Origin: Paramacrobiotus metropolitanus
Taxonomy: Eukaryota > Tardigrada > Eutardigrada > Parachela > Macrobiotidae
Direction of reading: 5' to 3'
Length of the DNA stretch: 64,000 bases
NCBI RefSeq assembly: GCF_019649055.1
Contig: NW_026570269.1
Span: forward strand, 434,001-498,000
In this document: positions 1 to 13,206 of the stretch, one piece after another
How positions within the stretch are numbered: the first letter of the stretch is position 1
How the letters are laid out: each line of letters begins with the position of its first letter
Made by a program: the position numbers and the translations under genes
The notes under the pieces: model-generated
What the model was told of the DNA's origin: nothing
Seen by the model: the letters and a program-made list of their open reading frames with translations, nothing else
The model's database searches: none

Positions 1-1
1 T

Positions 2-3000
2 TGCAAACGGGTGCGATACATCTGGAATACGGATACGAATGCGTACGAGAAACTGTTGGGCATTCCCGATGTGCCGATGGACTATTTTGATGAGCAGAAG
101 GGTCTGGATGACATACAGCGCTCTGAACGGTACACCGGTAATTGTAAACATTCTAACTGACGGATTCATAAAGGAAAACATTTCGGGCAACAAATAACTA
201 AGCTGACTTGGCAAATGTGTTGATGACATATTGTTAGTTGGACGCCGAATGTTTGCTCTTTTTGTAGTCTGCGATTGTTTGGACTGAACGCTATTGTCAT
301 CAAAATAGATCCATTGGTGAAAATTTTGATCAAAGAGGTAAGCAAACCTCCTACGCGATTTCGTTGTGGAATTACGGGGAAATGCATGGTGAACGTGCAG
401 CTTTGCAGGGATTGACTCCGTTTTACGCGTTTCAAGTCTTCAGCATTATCTTGTGGTACTGCGAACCGTAAGTGAAAGCAGTGAGTACTTACTCGTAAAC
501 CACAACTATCAACAAAATATTCTTTTTAACCTTTGCCAGGTACACCGTTTATGCATCGGTGATTCTGGGCATTTCTTTGTTATCGTTGGCATCACAGGTA
601 AACTTGTAGTACTGAATGACCTTTACGTTTTTGGGATACTGAATGTCTGAAAAGGTTAAAATAAATTTCGATTGATTTTCTTTAGGTTTTCGAGACAAGA
701 CGCCAACAAGTTGCTCTCCACAAGCGTGTACAGGACTTCGATTTAGTAACTATCATGAAGAAGAATGGAGAAACTGCTTCGGTTAAAAGCGAAACTTTGG
801 TACCGGGGGATATTGTTATCATTCCGAAAACTGGATGCAAAGTTGTCTGCGACGCGGTTCTCCTCAGTGGTCATTGTATTGTCAATGAAGCTTCCTTAAC
901 AGGTGTGCTGATTGGAAGAGTGTAACTCTACGTATGACGCCGGCATTGTACCTAACACCTGTTTTTTCCAGGTTGCAGTAATTAATACTGTAAATTGTAA
1001 CACGATTTTGATTTAGGTGAAAGTATTCCCGTATCCAAAGTTGCCTTGGCCTCATCGGATAAAGAACAGTATTTTAAAGCGCGCAGCTCGACGAGGCATA
1101 TTCTGTTCTGTGGAACGAAAGTTCTGCAATCGCGTGCTGGGACAGATGGCTATACAAAGGCCTGTGTAATACGAACCGGTATGCCCAGAACCACTATTAC
1201 TTTTTGGAAGTCGTTTTAAGTTTAAATGAAAAAATCCGTTATGAGTTTGTGGCAGATGTTATGGATTTTTTCAGGATTCATGACATCCAAAGGTGAACTG
1301 ATACGCAGCATAATGTACTTCCGGCAAGTTGATTTCCAGTTCCAAAATCAAACGTTCTGGTACATTGCTGTGCTGGGGTTTATTGCTCTTATTGGAATGA
1401 TTTACTCTATTATAGTCGAAGTGAGTATCCTCCAGTTCATTTCGCTACAACAACACAGGAACAACAACACTAACCAAATTGTGCTTTCAGTTGCCACGCC
1501 TGTATACCGCTGTTACACCGGAAGAAATCACAGCGGCACGCCGCGAAATAGCCATTCGTACACTGGATGTCATCACCATCGTGGTCCCTCCTGGTACCCA
1601 ACACCCAGATTCATTATCTGCAGCATCCTGCCTTATAGAGACATTTTGTTTTCAGCTCTACCTGCCGCACTAACGGTTGGAATTATATTTTCCCAGTGGC
1701 GGCTGAAGAAAAAACAGATCTTCTGTATCAGTCCTCGCATCATTAACATGTGCGGATTGGTCAACCTTGTTTGTTTTGATAAGGTCTTGTGAAGATTTTA
1801 ATGCTATCTTTTATTCTTCAACTGATTTGTGACATTTTAGACAGGTACTCTCACGGAAGATGGTTTGGACTTGCATTCCATTCTTCCAGCCGAAGCCACT
1901 GAAACCGGTCGCTCTCGGTACAGAACCAGCTGCTAGCGCGGCTGTTTATCTTCTCAAGAAGTTACATAACGTAGTAAACGTACAATAATTTGTTTGCAGT
2001 TTTATTGAAAAACAGGCAACCCAGTTTACGGATATTGATAAGCCGCTCGTACGATCCATGACAGCTTGCCATTCTTTGTCCATCATTGATAAAGACGATT
2101 CTTTGGACTATCATGGAGATCCCATAGTTGGTGATCCGCTGGATCTGATCATGTTTAACCACACCCATTGGGTAAAAACATTGTACCGAATGCAGTGAGC
2201 ATAAATAGGCATTGTTTTGCAAGTTATTACTAAGAGTGTTTGCTTGCATTTAGAAACTCAGTGAATCGGAAGTCGCTGGGTTTGGGAAGATTTTGTACCG
2301 TGTGGTATCGCCCACCATAGCCACCATCGGACGGAAATTTCAGGTGAGTAATTTTATAATGAATTATGACTGACGTTGTACTTAACTGGTTACGAAACGC
2401 GGTATAGGAGCAAGCCATGATCGTTTTATACAAAGAGTATCCCTTCGAATCCACTATGCGGCGAATGGGAATGATTGGTTACAACACCGCGGAAAGACGA
2501 TTTGAGTTTTACGCCAAAGGGGCAGCAGAAAAAATTATTCCTCTTTGTAATCCAGACACTGGTAATTTTAACATCCTATACAGAGTTTTGGCTTATCGAT
2601 GCTTATACAAGAATTATGCGATATGAAGGTGCCGAAGAAAGTTAACTTGAGCAGTTGATGACCTGTTGAAAGCCATTGCAAAGACCTTTTCTGTAGTTCC
2701 CGCTGATGCTCTCTCTCGATTGGAAGGGTTTTCTTCCCAGGGGTTTCGTGTTATTGCTCTGGCATGGCGAGTTTTGGACGGGATGGACATTAATAATGTG
2801 GGAAAACTTACTCGGTAAGTTGTATCTCTGTAATTTTATAACGGGGGGCGTAAGATCTAGAATTACGGGAGCGCCATAGATATAGGCCAACATCAGCTTT
2901 TTACAATAATTATTATTATGGCAAATCGACTACGGGTGCGAATACGTATCGTACTTGCTGTTAGGGGAGTGGCCGAACATGACCTGCGTTTTGTTGGATT

Positions 3001-5546
3001 TATCGTGTTTGAGAACCGCATTAAGTCGGACACCCCATCTACCATAAGCGAACTGGAGAAAGCCAATATCCGAACAGTTATGTTAACGGGAGACAATATG
3101 CATACAGCTATTGCGGTGGCCGGAAAATGCGGTATCGTCCGCGCCAGTGAAACTCTGTCAATTGTTCAAGGAGATGAAAAATTTATCAACTATATTCCTG
3201 TGGAGCAAGTCACATCTGACAAAAATGGCAGCCATAAGGCGAGAAGACAAATCACAAGAGCATGCATTGGGCTAGGTTTAATCGGTCTTTCCTACATAGG
3301 AAGCAAAGCATTCTGATATGGATCCCTTCGGGGGCAGCGGTGAACACCAGGTGCTGGCGGTGTCCGGTGAAATGCTGGAAATCGTGAAAACCTACCATAG
3401 CCACTTGTTACCGCAGGTATTTCAATATTTTGTGCAGAGCTCTCCTGTTATCTGATTTGTAAATTTCATTTTGTGCGTTTATACTGAGGCATATAAATGA
3501 TTAATGATTTTGCAGATTATGTTGCGGACGGCTGTTTTTGCCCGTGTTTCACCGTTGGAGAAACAGTATGTAGTGGAGCAGTTCCAGGGTGCCGGCTATC
3601 AAGTGGGCATGTGTGGTGATGGAGCCAACGACTGCGGTGTAAGAAACACACTTGGCAATATTGTGGAACATTTAACTTATGTTGATGATGGCACTTTTGC
3701 AGGCACTCCGAGCTGCTCATGCCGGTATTTCTCTGTCGGATTCCGAGGCCGCAGCCGCTGCACCTTTCACTAGCACCAACCCGAGTATTCACTGCGTTGT
3801 GCGAGTATTGCGAGAAGGCCGCTGTGCCTTGGTGACCTTTTTCGGGGTATGACACCTTTCATCTAGGTCAGTTGTATTACTAACATCGACATGTTTTGCA
3901 GATTTTCTTCCTGATGGCGACCTACAGCATGTGTCAGTTTATCTCCGTTGTCCTTTTATACTGGGTAAATTTCGAGAGAAAAGTGTTTTCAAATTATTAC
4001 GCTCTCTTGATCGCAATCTTCCAACAGATCGAACAAACCCTCACGGATATGGAGTTTCTCTACGAAGACCTATTTGAACTGACCGTTCTGGCCATTGTGA
4101 TTGGTTGTGCCTTACCTTATAACCGCCTGACGGCCGATTCCGTCCCGTCCAGTCTAAAGTCTTTCCCCTCGTTGTTCTCCTTAATTGGACACGTCCTCCT
4201 TTTGTTAGCCGCGCAGATTGTAGCTTTCAAAGTTGCTCCACTGGTACCGTGTAATCCTAACGGGACAACGATTGTCTGTCCGCAAGTAAAAGCAGATGCA
4301 GCCAGCGACGCAACCACCACGCCGGCTCCGGTTCTTAACTTAACAGCGTTGGCGGTGAACTTAACTAGCGGGAATTCAACGGATAACGCCACAGCACCTG
4401 CCGAGGTGGGGTGCTCGTACGAAGGTTACGCGGTATGGACGGTGGGCATTCTACAGATTGTGGTGCTGTCATTTATCTTCGCCCGAGGACCGCCATTTCG
4501 CCGACCATTCTGGAGAAATTGTAAGTTCTGATAGAGCGGACGATGGCCTAGTTTTTGTGCAAATACGCTTGAGTTAGTAGAGTACAGTGCTTCCCGTCCG
4601 CTGTTGATTTAGAATTCCCATTACGTTTCTTCTTTTTGAAAAACTGGAATGCAAGATGTATGAAGGATTCCAGAATGTAAGACGTAATAGATGAATCAGA
4701 TGTGGTGTATAACATCCTATTCAACGGGGAATTTGTTTTATTAATACATATTTTCCACAGATCTCCATGTCATCTTGGCCGTTGGTATGGTTGTTTTCGA
4801 TCTGGTGTGCATGCTGGGTCCTGATCGCAATTTGGCTTACGGAATACAGGTGCCATCGTGATAGCATTAACATTGCCGCCTTGTTTTACTGCGTAATTGC
4901 TTTGCTAAATCCGTTCTTGAACAGCCGGTGTTCAATTTTCATATGTATTGAAGTTAATTGTGAAACAGCTAGTAGTTCAGAATTCTTATGTACCACAACT
5001 TTGCAGTTATAATAACCTATGTATTACTTACTTATCTTGACAACTTTCACTGCAGACAAAAGCTCATGTTATATTACTCGTATATTCCAGATGGATGCGC
5101 CACCACCCGAATATATTGGATATCGTTTCATCTTTCTGGCCATCGTGATTATATGGGCCATACTAGCAGCTGCTTTTGAGGTAACTTATAAATGACTTAA
5201 TCTACTTAATGTGCTAGAAAAACTTCTTTTTCTTGCTTGTGCCGCAAATAGTATTGATTTAGTTATGACTGGTAGATACAGAATCATAGACCTATTTAAC
5301 CGACACCAGATTATTGTGTAGATGCTGATTGTGGAACGGCTAGTGGTTCGTTGGCTGGATAGAAGTACCAGATTCAAAAAATGGCGCTCACGGCGGCGTG
5401 CCGATGTGGAAGAGGAATTACGGCTGAAGGCCGACCGAGCCGAATATCGTCCTAAGGACGGACCGGCTAATGGCGTGACCTTTCAAAACAAAGCTTTCGT
5501 GCCGGACGAGAGTTCCACAGCTAATTTAACGCGACTGGATCGATGA
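2..5546 (+). CDS. P5B-type (ATP13A2/3-like) transport ATPase, copy A, 5' end outside window
   Basis: P5B ATPases are lysosomal/endosomal pumps; ATP13A2 and ATP13A3 export polyamines to the cytosol. I read 23 exons: 2-129, 268-337, 409-467, 540-597, 686-902, 1017-1178, 1275-1420, 1491-1593, 1656-1783, 1841-1917, 2000-2171, 2254-2343, 2408-2561, 2655-2814, 2965-3208, 3300-3416, 3516-3638, 3703-3846, 3902-3964, 4028-4520, 4761-4849, 5091-5180, 5322-5546. All phases agree, giving about 1103 residues; roughly the first 160 are missing compared with copy B. Visible motifs: the RVRYIW entry strand, TGES in the actuator domain, the P5B-defining PPALP in TM4, DKTGTLTED with the phosphorylated Asp (split by the 1784-1840 intron), KGA, MLTGDN, and GDGANDCG. 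The intron before 3300 (donor at 3209) is the least certain. The lumenal loop near 4250-4400 is Thr/Asn-rich with N-glycosylation sequons. AATAAA at 5811-5816 may end the transcript. Tandem paralogue of the gene at 13207-21424. Confidence 0.93.
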
Positions 5547-6172
5547 GACTTATATTTGATTGCGAGTACCAGAGTTTATTTATGTAAAGAGTTTTACTTT
5601 GTATTTACAAGTTTGATATGCGTTCCGGTTTTACAGGTTTTAATTTTACCGTTAAAAGGGCAGTAATTTGCAAAGAGTTTGTCTTATTCAGGAATACTGT
5701 AGTTGGAACTTTTAATAGTCATGATGCTCGTATTCCAGGCGTTTTGCCGAAAGTATAAATTGTCCCACTCTGTGACAGCTTGCCGAATATTCGTTTTTTA
5801 TTAAAGAGAAAATAAAGTTGAACTTGGAAGTCGTCTGGCTCAAAAATACAATGAGCATTTTCAACCTTTTCTTTTGAAGGCAGTTTGTTACCTACCATTT
5901 CCATACAAGTACTACATTACACTGGCAGCTGCGGGATGCTGTACAAATAGAAAGCGTAAAAGAACAGTAGTTCCAGCGTAGAACATCGCAAGTTCTGCAA
6001 CTAACGCCCGCCGCAGATGAACTGCAAAACTTGAAATTTCTTCAACAAAGAATCCAAACACACGAATTACATTGATAAGCATACTAAATTTATTTTCATG
6101 ATTAGGTATTGATCACATGCAACATAAAAACCGGGATTCTGGGGTAATCTTTGTACGAATTCACATTTATTG
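5547..6172. other. convergent intergenic region / 3' UTRs
   Basis: This gap lies between the stop of P5B copy A and the stop of the minus-strand calbindin-like gene. It holds AATAAA at 5811-5816 for the plus-strand gene. The complement of TTTATT at 6089-6094 could serve the minus-strand gene. I see no coding region in it. Confidence 0.6.
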
Positions 6173-9100
6173 CTATTTTTTCTGGGCTGGTTTCTTGTTC
6201 ATCACAGCACTGCGGACTGGATCGCCAATACCGCCGTATAACGCTAAAAAATATTGGTTACAGGTAATGCTGCAATGTTACTTGTTGTGTTATGATATAC
6301 TTAAGTTGCTTGCGAAAGGCATGCCTATGATTTCGCGCAATCATTTGGTATAGATACGATACTCAAGTAATATTGCACACTTACCGCTAAGCCCTGACTG
6401 GACAACAGCCAAGAGGATAACCGCAAGTTCCTTCTTGCAGATTTTCCCGTCTCCATCCATATCACAACCTTTAAGCACGGCTCGCTTCAGCTCTTTAAGA
6501 TCGTGGGTGGAATAGCTCTTATCGCCTTGCATGGCATCCAAAAGGTCAACCAGCAGATTCTCGAGTTCTTCCCCGTCTAACGTCCCGTTGTGATCCTGAT
6601 AAAATGTACGTCTTCAACAACCGCTCTTTGAAGGTGTTGTTACATTCGTACACCCATTAAAATACAGCTGACTAAACTGCAATAATCTGAGGCTTATAGT
6701 GACTGACAATTGTAGAAAATTTATAATGCATGCAATAAAACTACATTTTATTAAAATTATCATCCACCCAGTTTGGTGCGAGAAACCGATTGTACTTTAC
6801 TTAACCACTAGCCAGGCGGTATGTGTACGTTTCTTGTTGTGCATTATGCGCGAAAATTTTCGATATTCTTTACCTGGTCATATCGCTCCAATATTTTGTT
6901 GATGTCTGATTGTGTTAACCGCTGCAACTGTCGCGCCTGTACAGATCTTTCAGTTGATAACAGCTCAAGCTCATTGATTGATCTTGGAAAAAGCTATGTG
7001 CGCGCACGCTGTATTATGCTGGCGATGATTTTTACCTTGTCCAGCACTAGCTGCACCGAATTCTCCCGAGACGGAAGTAACCTTGAAGAACACAGTTTTG
7101 CATGCTGACAACTATATAAATTCTATATAAGTTTGACCCTACTACCCAAGTTGCCGCACGCCGCATGGAAACTTACCGAACCACCTCAGAAAGCCCCAGT
7201 CGCCCATCTCCATTTGTGTCATATAAGGTCATCTGGTAAAATTTTAATATGCTAATTTGCATTTTGCAGTGAAAATTCAATATAAAACAATTCGTCCATG
7301 AAAGGTCAACCAATTTTTATCTCATAAATTGTAAAAAAGGTCAAACCAGTTCATGAGCGCACGACACTGCCTCACATGCGCATTCAGGATTATCAGTGTA
7401 TTTTTCGTTCTACATTTCAAAGATGGCCTTCGGCTGCAGTCTAGCGCCAGTACTAGTTAAATATCTGTTTGTCAAATTTGTCATTATACGAACAGAAAGA
7501 TGGATAAGTCAGTACTTACAACAATTTTTGCAAGTTCCGTTAGTTTCTTGGGATCCATTTGGCGTTCGGGGTGGTTTTTAGTGATCAGATCGTGTAAGAA
7601 CAGCTGCAAGTGGAGATGCGAAGCTGACCTAAGTATTTGTTAGAAAGCTACACCGAATAAAATTTTACCTTCAAATATCGATAATATTTTTTAAAATTTA
7701 GTATTAGTATTAGCACCAAAGCAAAATGGAAATTTTTTCGCATCAACAACGAAAATTTCATAAATACCTTTAGTTCTTCCATTTCCAAATGTCCACTACC
7801 GTCAACGTCGTACTTTTGCCATATCTGCAAATACTCTGTAAATACTCTGTGCACTACGGTCTTTTTATTGAATTCTAATAAACACTACATAGATTTGTTA
7901 TTTCTGGCATAGTATAATTTTGAAAACAAGAAACTTTTAATTTTTGTGAACAAGTTTAGACTTTTTTCAATATATTTGATAATTTTGACTATAAGAGGAT
8001 ATTGTCACAGTGTACAATAAACAATGTACGATAATATTTGCACCTACGTACTTACTTTGACATAGTCAAGACCGGAAGCAGCATCCATTTCATGGTCTAA
8101 AACTACGCGGAAACATTCTTCCACCGGTAAAATCTGTGTTAGCTGCAAAGTTAAAACCGTTAAAATTGTTCTCCAGACATAAAATATCTGTACAATTGTC
8201 GAGAACGATGCACATAAAATATCTGTACAATTGTCGAGAACGATGCACAGATATTGAATATCTGTGCATCGTTCTCGACAATTTCATCTATCAGTACACT
8301 AAAATATTATATACATCACTAGTATATATACAAATTGAATTGTTCTCCGTTTTGCTGCAAAGTATAATTCTTAAAGTTAGTTTTATGCTTTTCTAATGTA
8401 AGAGACACACAGCGCTCATAAAATCAAATTATCAGAATACATTATTAAAAAACTGACGCAGTTATGTGCTGAAAGTATAAGAAAGCAGAAAGCGACATCA
8501 CGATGCTTATATAAGCATTTTTGTTTTTAAAATGAACGTAGAAAATTTTACCATCCAAGGCTGTCGTAAAAAATTTAACACGGTTAGAACTTTTACCTCT
8601 CTTATGGAAATTTTCCCATCACGGTCTTGATCAAATTCTTCCATGAAAATTTGAGTAAGTTCCCTTAAGTCGCTTTCAGATATCGTTCTAGCCTATAACA
8701 TAAAGATAATTTGCGATCGTTGAAGAAGTACGGGGTATCTAGTTTCGGTTTGTAAAATATTGGCCACATCCAGTGATTTCCCAAGTTCCAGACGGCCGGA
8801 CGGGATTATTGCGCGGAGCCATTAATCCAATCAAAACGTATGCCACATGCCACGAAAATGATAAATAAGATTGTTTGTAAAAAATTTTAAAACTAAAAAT
8901 TGGTTTTTATTGTAATTATTTGACTAACCTTATTGGCGGATGTGACAGAACGACCGTGCTCAGCAGCCTGTGCGAGGCTACTGGCTTCGGAATTGATGAA
9001 GTCCCGCAAGAAGCGTGAAATTTCCTCCCGCTCCAGATAACGATTTGCTACATTATCACACGACTATATAATTGCAGACGTATGCTTTTAACTATTGCTT

Positions 9101-9705
9101 GAAGATTTTCATTATTTTTTCCAGTCATAACGAATTCGAACAATACAATCATATGTTTTGAAATACAAACATTTTATGTGAACGGGGAGTTAATGAAGCC
9201 TCATTGTGAATGTATCGAAGCGCCAGATGTGCAGAGTACATACAATACAAAAGGCTGCCAAACCCATGCAGACAATCGAGCTAAAAAATATTATATGAAA
9301 ATAAACAAAAATTCATAGAAAAAATAAAATTTTAATAAAAAAATAAATCACAACTTTAACAGTCAAATTTACATGAATAACTAACCAGCATAAGTAATCA
9401 CAAAAATTTAAAGACGTATGCATTTAACTGCAGTAAATTGTGGACATGTTCATGACCTCACACTAACGCGAGAACCCTTATGCCGTATGGTGTTATAAGG
9501 AATCGCGCAAAATAAAGACACTCGTACATACTTACTGTCAATAACTTATGTACCCTGATATTGTTGAATTACCGTCTTGATCATATTTCGTCCAGATCTT
9601 CAGAAATCCCGTTGCAGTAACCGGCTGTATATTGTCACGAGTAATATTCCATCTGCTTTCGATGAATTCTCGGGTTTTCCATCCTTTGCGTTTTGGCTCA
9701 GCCAT
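6173..9705 (-). CDS. calbindin/calretinin-like protein with six EF hands
   Basis: A cytosolic calcium buffer/sensor of the calbindin-32/calretinin/secretagogin family. Exons in transcription order: 9705-9573, 9047-8929, 8692-8597, 8142-8056, 7824-7768, 7603-7520, 7232-7177, 7081-7036, 6936-6874, 6595-6385, 6243-6173. All phases agree and give 340 residues; Drosophila Cbp53E is about 310. Start is the ATG at 9705. Six loops are visible in order: DQDANRYLEREE, DQDRDGKISIRE, DVDGSGHLEMEE, DTNGDGRLGLSE, DQDHNGTLDGEE, DMDGDGKICKKE. Each has an acidic first residue and a terminal Glu. Loop 1 has Arg where Gly is usual at position 6, so it may bind calcium weakly. Linkers such as LTQILPVEE and RLLPSRENS match the family. 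Introns repeatedly fall in or next to EF loops. The gene sits between the two P5B ATPases, in reverse. Exact orthology (calbindin or secretagogin) is unresolved. Confidence 0.93.
8177..8283. repeat. 35-bp tandem duplication plus perfect 27-bp-stem hairpin in a calbindin intron
   Basis: Positions 8177-8211 and 8212-8246 are two identical 35-bp units. The second runs into a perfect palindrome at 8229-8283: a 27-base arm, one central G and its exact reverse complement. All of it lies in the intron 8143-8596 of the calbindin-like gene. The pattern suggests a recent duplication followed by template switching, or a hairpin-forming element. Function is unknown. Confidence 0.9.
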
Positions 9706-9933
9706 TGTGAGCAAAAGTAGATTATTTACTTTAGTTTGACAAAATAAAGGAAACTATTGATTTTCTGTAATCACCAACACTTTATATGCGAGATCAAAAA
9801 TCAGGCACCTATGAAATAAATATGTTTACTGCCCAAAATCATTAAATCGTATCGACTAATTTGAGTGCTTCTCCGTGAAAACTGACGAAAAAAAACATGA
9901 AACAGCTGGAAACAGCGATTATTACCAGGCGTG

Positions 9934-10629
9934 ATGACAATTTCCACCAAACACACGGACATAGTTGAAAAGATTGAGCGTCAGCGGCAAAGAAATGTAG
10001 GTGACCGGCGGGCGAATTTTAGTTTCTCTGGTACCGTGTAAGTATTTAAATGGTAGATACAAAGTTTAGATTAGGTTTCTACCGTACTGTACAATACATT
10101 CGTATAGTCTGTAGACTAAACGAATTTTCTATACTGTTGTATGTAACATACATACGAGCACGGAGCACATACAACAAACAATGAGTAACAGGTTGTTCAA
10201 AAGAAGTATACTTAGTATAATTATATCGTAAGTATTGTATTCTACTATTCTAAGTAACGGCAGACTTGCAGAGCTAAGAAAATTGTACGTAAACAAAATG
10301 ATTCACGTTTAGAAAGAGTAAAACGCTTCTGGCTATCCATGTTTTTTGTGGTGACCTCAGCAGAGTTTGCCAATAACCAAGAGGCTTTAGAGTCTTAATT
10401 GTTCGTATGCCGACATTATGGCACATTAGTTGCTCGTAAATAATCAAGGATAATTCTGACAACAATGCAATTTCAGATCATGACTTCTCCAGAGCTGTAT
10501 CGTGCCATCGCAAACCAAGGTCTCAACTTCTTCGCACTTGAAAACCCTCTCACAAGGAACAATCCAAAAAAAATTTATTTACATGTTTGTGATGTGGAAC
10601 GTCATGCTAGATGCGAAAATAATATGTAA
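9934..10629 (+). CDS. possible small two-exon gene, unrecognised
   Basis: This starts 229 bases from, and diverges from, the calbindin-like gene. An ATG at 9934 opens a 34-codon frame that runs to 10035. A second open stretch follows a good acceptor (TTTCAG, 10471-10476) at 10477-10629 and ends with TAA. Joined in phase they would give 84 residues, hydrophilic at the N-terminus with repeated Arg/Gln, no signal peptide and no membrane segment. The weak point is the first donor. The best consensus GTAAGT begins at 10038, but that phase runs into a stop; only the less usual GTGTAAG at 10036 keeps the frame open. I do not recognise the product. It may be part of a longer transcript, or chance. 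Confidence 0.3.
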
Positions 10630-13206
10630 CGCGTGTGAAACCGGTATAATAAACGATTGCGATTGGATACGGCTTCTACTACTATAGTACTTTACGAAAC
10701 TTACGCCACTCCCAACCTCACTTACTCCTCAGTTGTCAACCTCCTCAGTTTTGTTTGTTCCGGATCCGTTAACGGCCACTTTATCGTTACAGGAAACCAG
10801 TGAAAATAACAAAAACTGTAGAATATTGATCAGATACTGTGCAGTGTGCAGGTACTACTGCACAGCTTTCTTACCAAATTTCAGATTGAAGGTGGTATCG
10901 CAAGGATAAAATCTTGAATTTTTCAGGGTAAAACAATTAACGATGAGCATTGTACAGTATTTCCACACTGCAGTATTAAGATAAAAACAGCAATTTTTTT
11001 AATTGGTGTTACCGTTTTCTGTTTTCAAATTCATCGAAAAAAGCTGTGAACTCGTAATCAGTGACAACTAACACTAATTAGCTTCATTTTGTTTAAATTA
11101 AAAAGCCTTTCGGCATTAACAGAATGAAATGAACCCTGCATGTCGTAAAGCACTGGTGTTGTGTCAGAGCTGCAACCACTCAATCCGCACAATCAGCAAC
11201 GGGCTGTATTATACGAGTACTTACATTAAATTTTAAGTTTGCAATAAGTTTAAGCTAAGTTTATTTAAGCTATAATTTTTGTAAAGCAATAAGTTTAGTT
11301 TTTCTTAAAGTTTTTTTTACTTATAAGTTTGAATTACAGCTTTCTGTAGTGCCAAAAATTACTCACTACAGATGCTTACAGCTGTCACATAAAACATTCA
11401 TGTATCCAGTAACATTATTCCCGGTGCTAGATGCGAGTACCGTACAACAGTTTGCAATGAAGGTCTTGCAGTTCGAAATTCGCGGGTGAACAGAATATCT
11501 TGGCCTATTTGCCACTGCATTTATTGAAAACGCCCATCAAGCACTTTTAGATCATTCCGCAAAATAAATCCCTAGACAATGGTAGAAATTCATCCAGTTT
11601 CGTCTGAGATTCATTAATTCGAATAATAACCGATACGGAACTCTGAATCAAGGGTTACGAACTTGGTGTTAAACGCTCTCATGTACTGCCAATAAAATAT
11701 GGTAATAAAATTTTACCGTTGTGCATTCAGTGACCTTTGTAAACCTGCATGGAGTGTTAAACGAGACCACATAAACCTAAGCAAATACAGCGAACGTTTT
11801 ATAGGGTCGTTTTAGTTTATTACAGATTGTTTGATGCTTGTTGTAACTGTCGAACACGAACCGGATAAACGTATGTTTTTAGTTTTGTATTGCACAAAAG
11901 TTTGCACATTTACCGCACTTACGGGGATTTTGGTTGCTTCTGTTTTTGTCATGAAAAGCACTATTTAGGCAGGTCAGGTGCATTGTATCCTATAATACTG
12001 CGACAGGCCGTTATCTATCATATATTTGTTACGTAGCAATAGTATGTGATTCCTGCATTAGTGAAATTTTTCGTTAATGTTGAGAGGAACAACATAAACG
12101 TCTCCGGCATTCGAAAATCTAGTAATTGCTAAACTGCTAATCAAACAAGCCCAAGCGTCAAGCTTGTAAAACAGTTGCAAGTGTCGTTGACAAGAGATGT
12201 TCTTATTCCCGAATATAATCGTACTCTTTAACTCTTCGCCGATTTTCGCTTACTTCAACGCTTTGGTCAACACTCGTATCTGATTATATATTTTAAGATT
12301 TTCATTTAAACGTTCAATATAGCTTTACTCCATAAACCAGTCGAACTCTTTCAGAACAGTTGACTGTTTGATTTTGCGTTTGCAGTACAAGTTGTCCAGT
12401 AAAAATACTAAATTTTATGACGAAACATTGTGGCATAAGTCGGGCATTGAAGAAATTTCCAATCTGTGATGTTGCAGTTTTTCCCGGCAGGCAACGGTTT
12501 CGCGGAAGACGGATGTGCACGCATCGCCGGTGTTATCTGGAATGCTATATTTTTATGTTAGTTCCTGACTGACAGGTGCCGCAGTGACGTTTACTTTGAG
12601 GTTTTTTACGATCATTTTACCGTAGCGACTTCCCGCCGACGCGGCGATAAGAGTGGCTTACATTTTCGCGCATTCAGCTGATTTCCGTTTGAAGCAGCAG
12701 CATCGCATACTAACGTGCGCCCGGAATATACATTTCAACAATGTACATCGTTCATGGCGGCGTTTGTTAACCAACAACGGCGAATAAAAATCGCATATTT
12801 GCATTACGGTGTTTTTTTTTCCGCGATGGACTTCTCTCTTTGAAATTTTATCACAAACCATGCATTTTGTCAATGTTGTTCGGTTAAGCCGGCAGAACGC
12901 TGATGTCGCTGTGTTTGTCCAGGCACAGTATTTTCCCTTGTGCACATGTGCAATGATTCCTTTAAGGATATTTTTTTGTTCAGCTGTAACTCGGTTCTAA
13001 CTAGATAATATTATTGTTCACCGGTATTATCGCATTGTCGGGGATTGTGGATGAATGGATGTAAATGTGCGGATTTCGAAAATGCGGTGATTGTCTGGAA
13101 ACTGGTTGCGACTGTGCGGCTGTCTTTTTATTGCATTCTGTACATTTTAACCGGCAGCAGTTCCCGTGCTAGCAGGGTTTAGTAGGGATAGTCTGCTGTG
13201 TGCAGC
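10630..13206. other. intergenic region upstream of P5B ATPase copy B
   Basis: This stretch of about 2.6 kb is AT-rich, with short runs of A and T and no open frame I can link to splice signals. The last few hundred bases, with higher GC near 12450-12750 and 13020-13200, probably hold the promoter and 5' UTR of the gene starting at 13207. Short frames on both strands near 12314-13000 lack family motifs. Confidence 0.5.
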
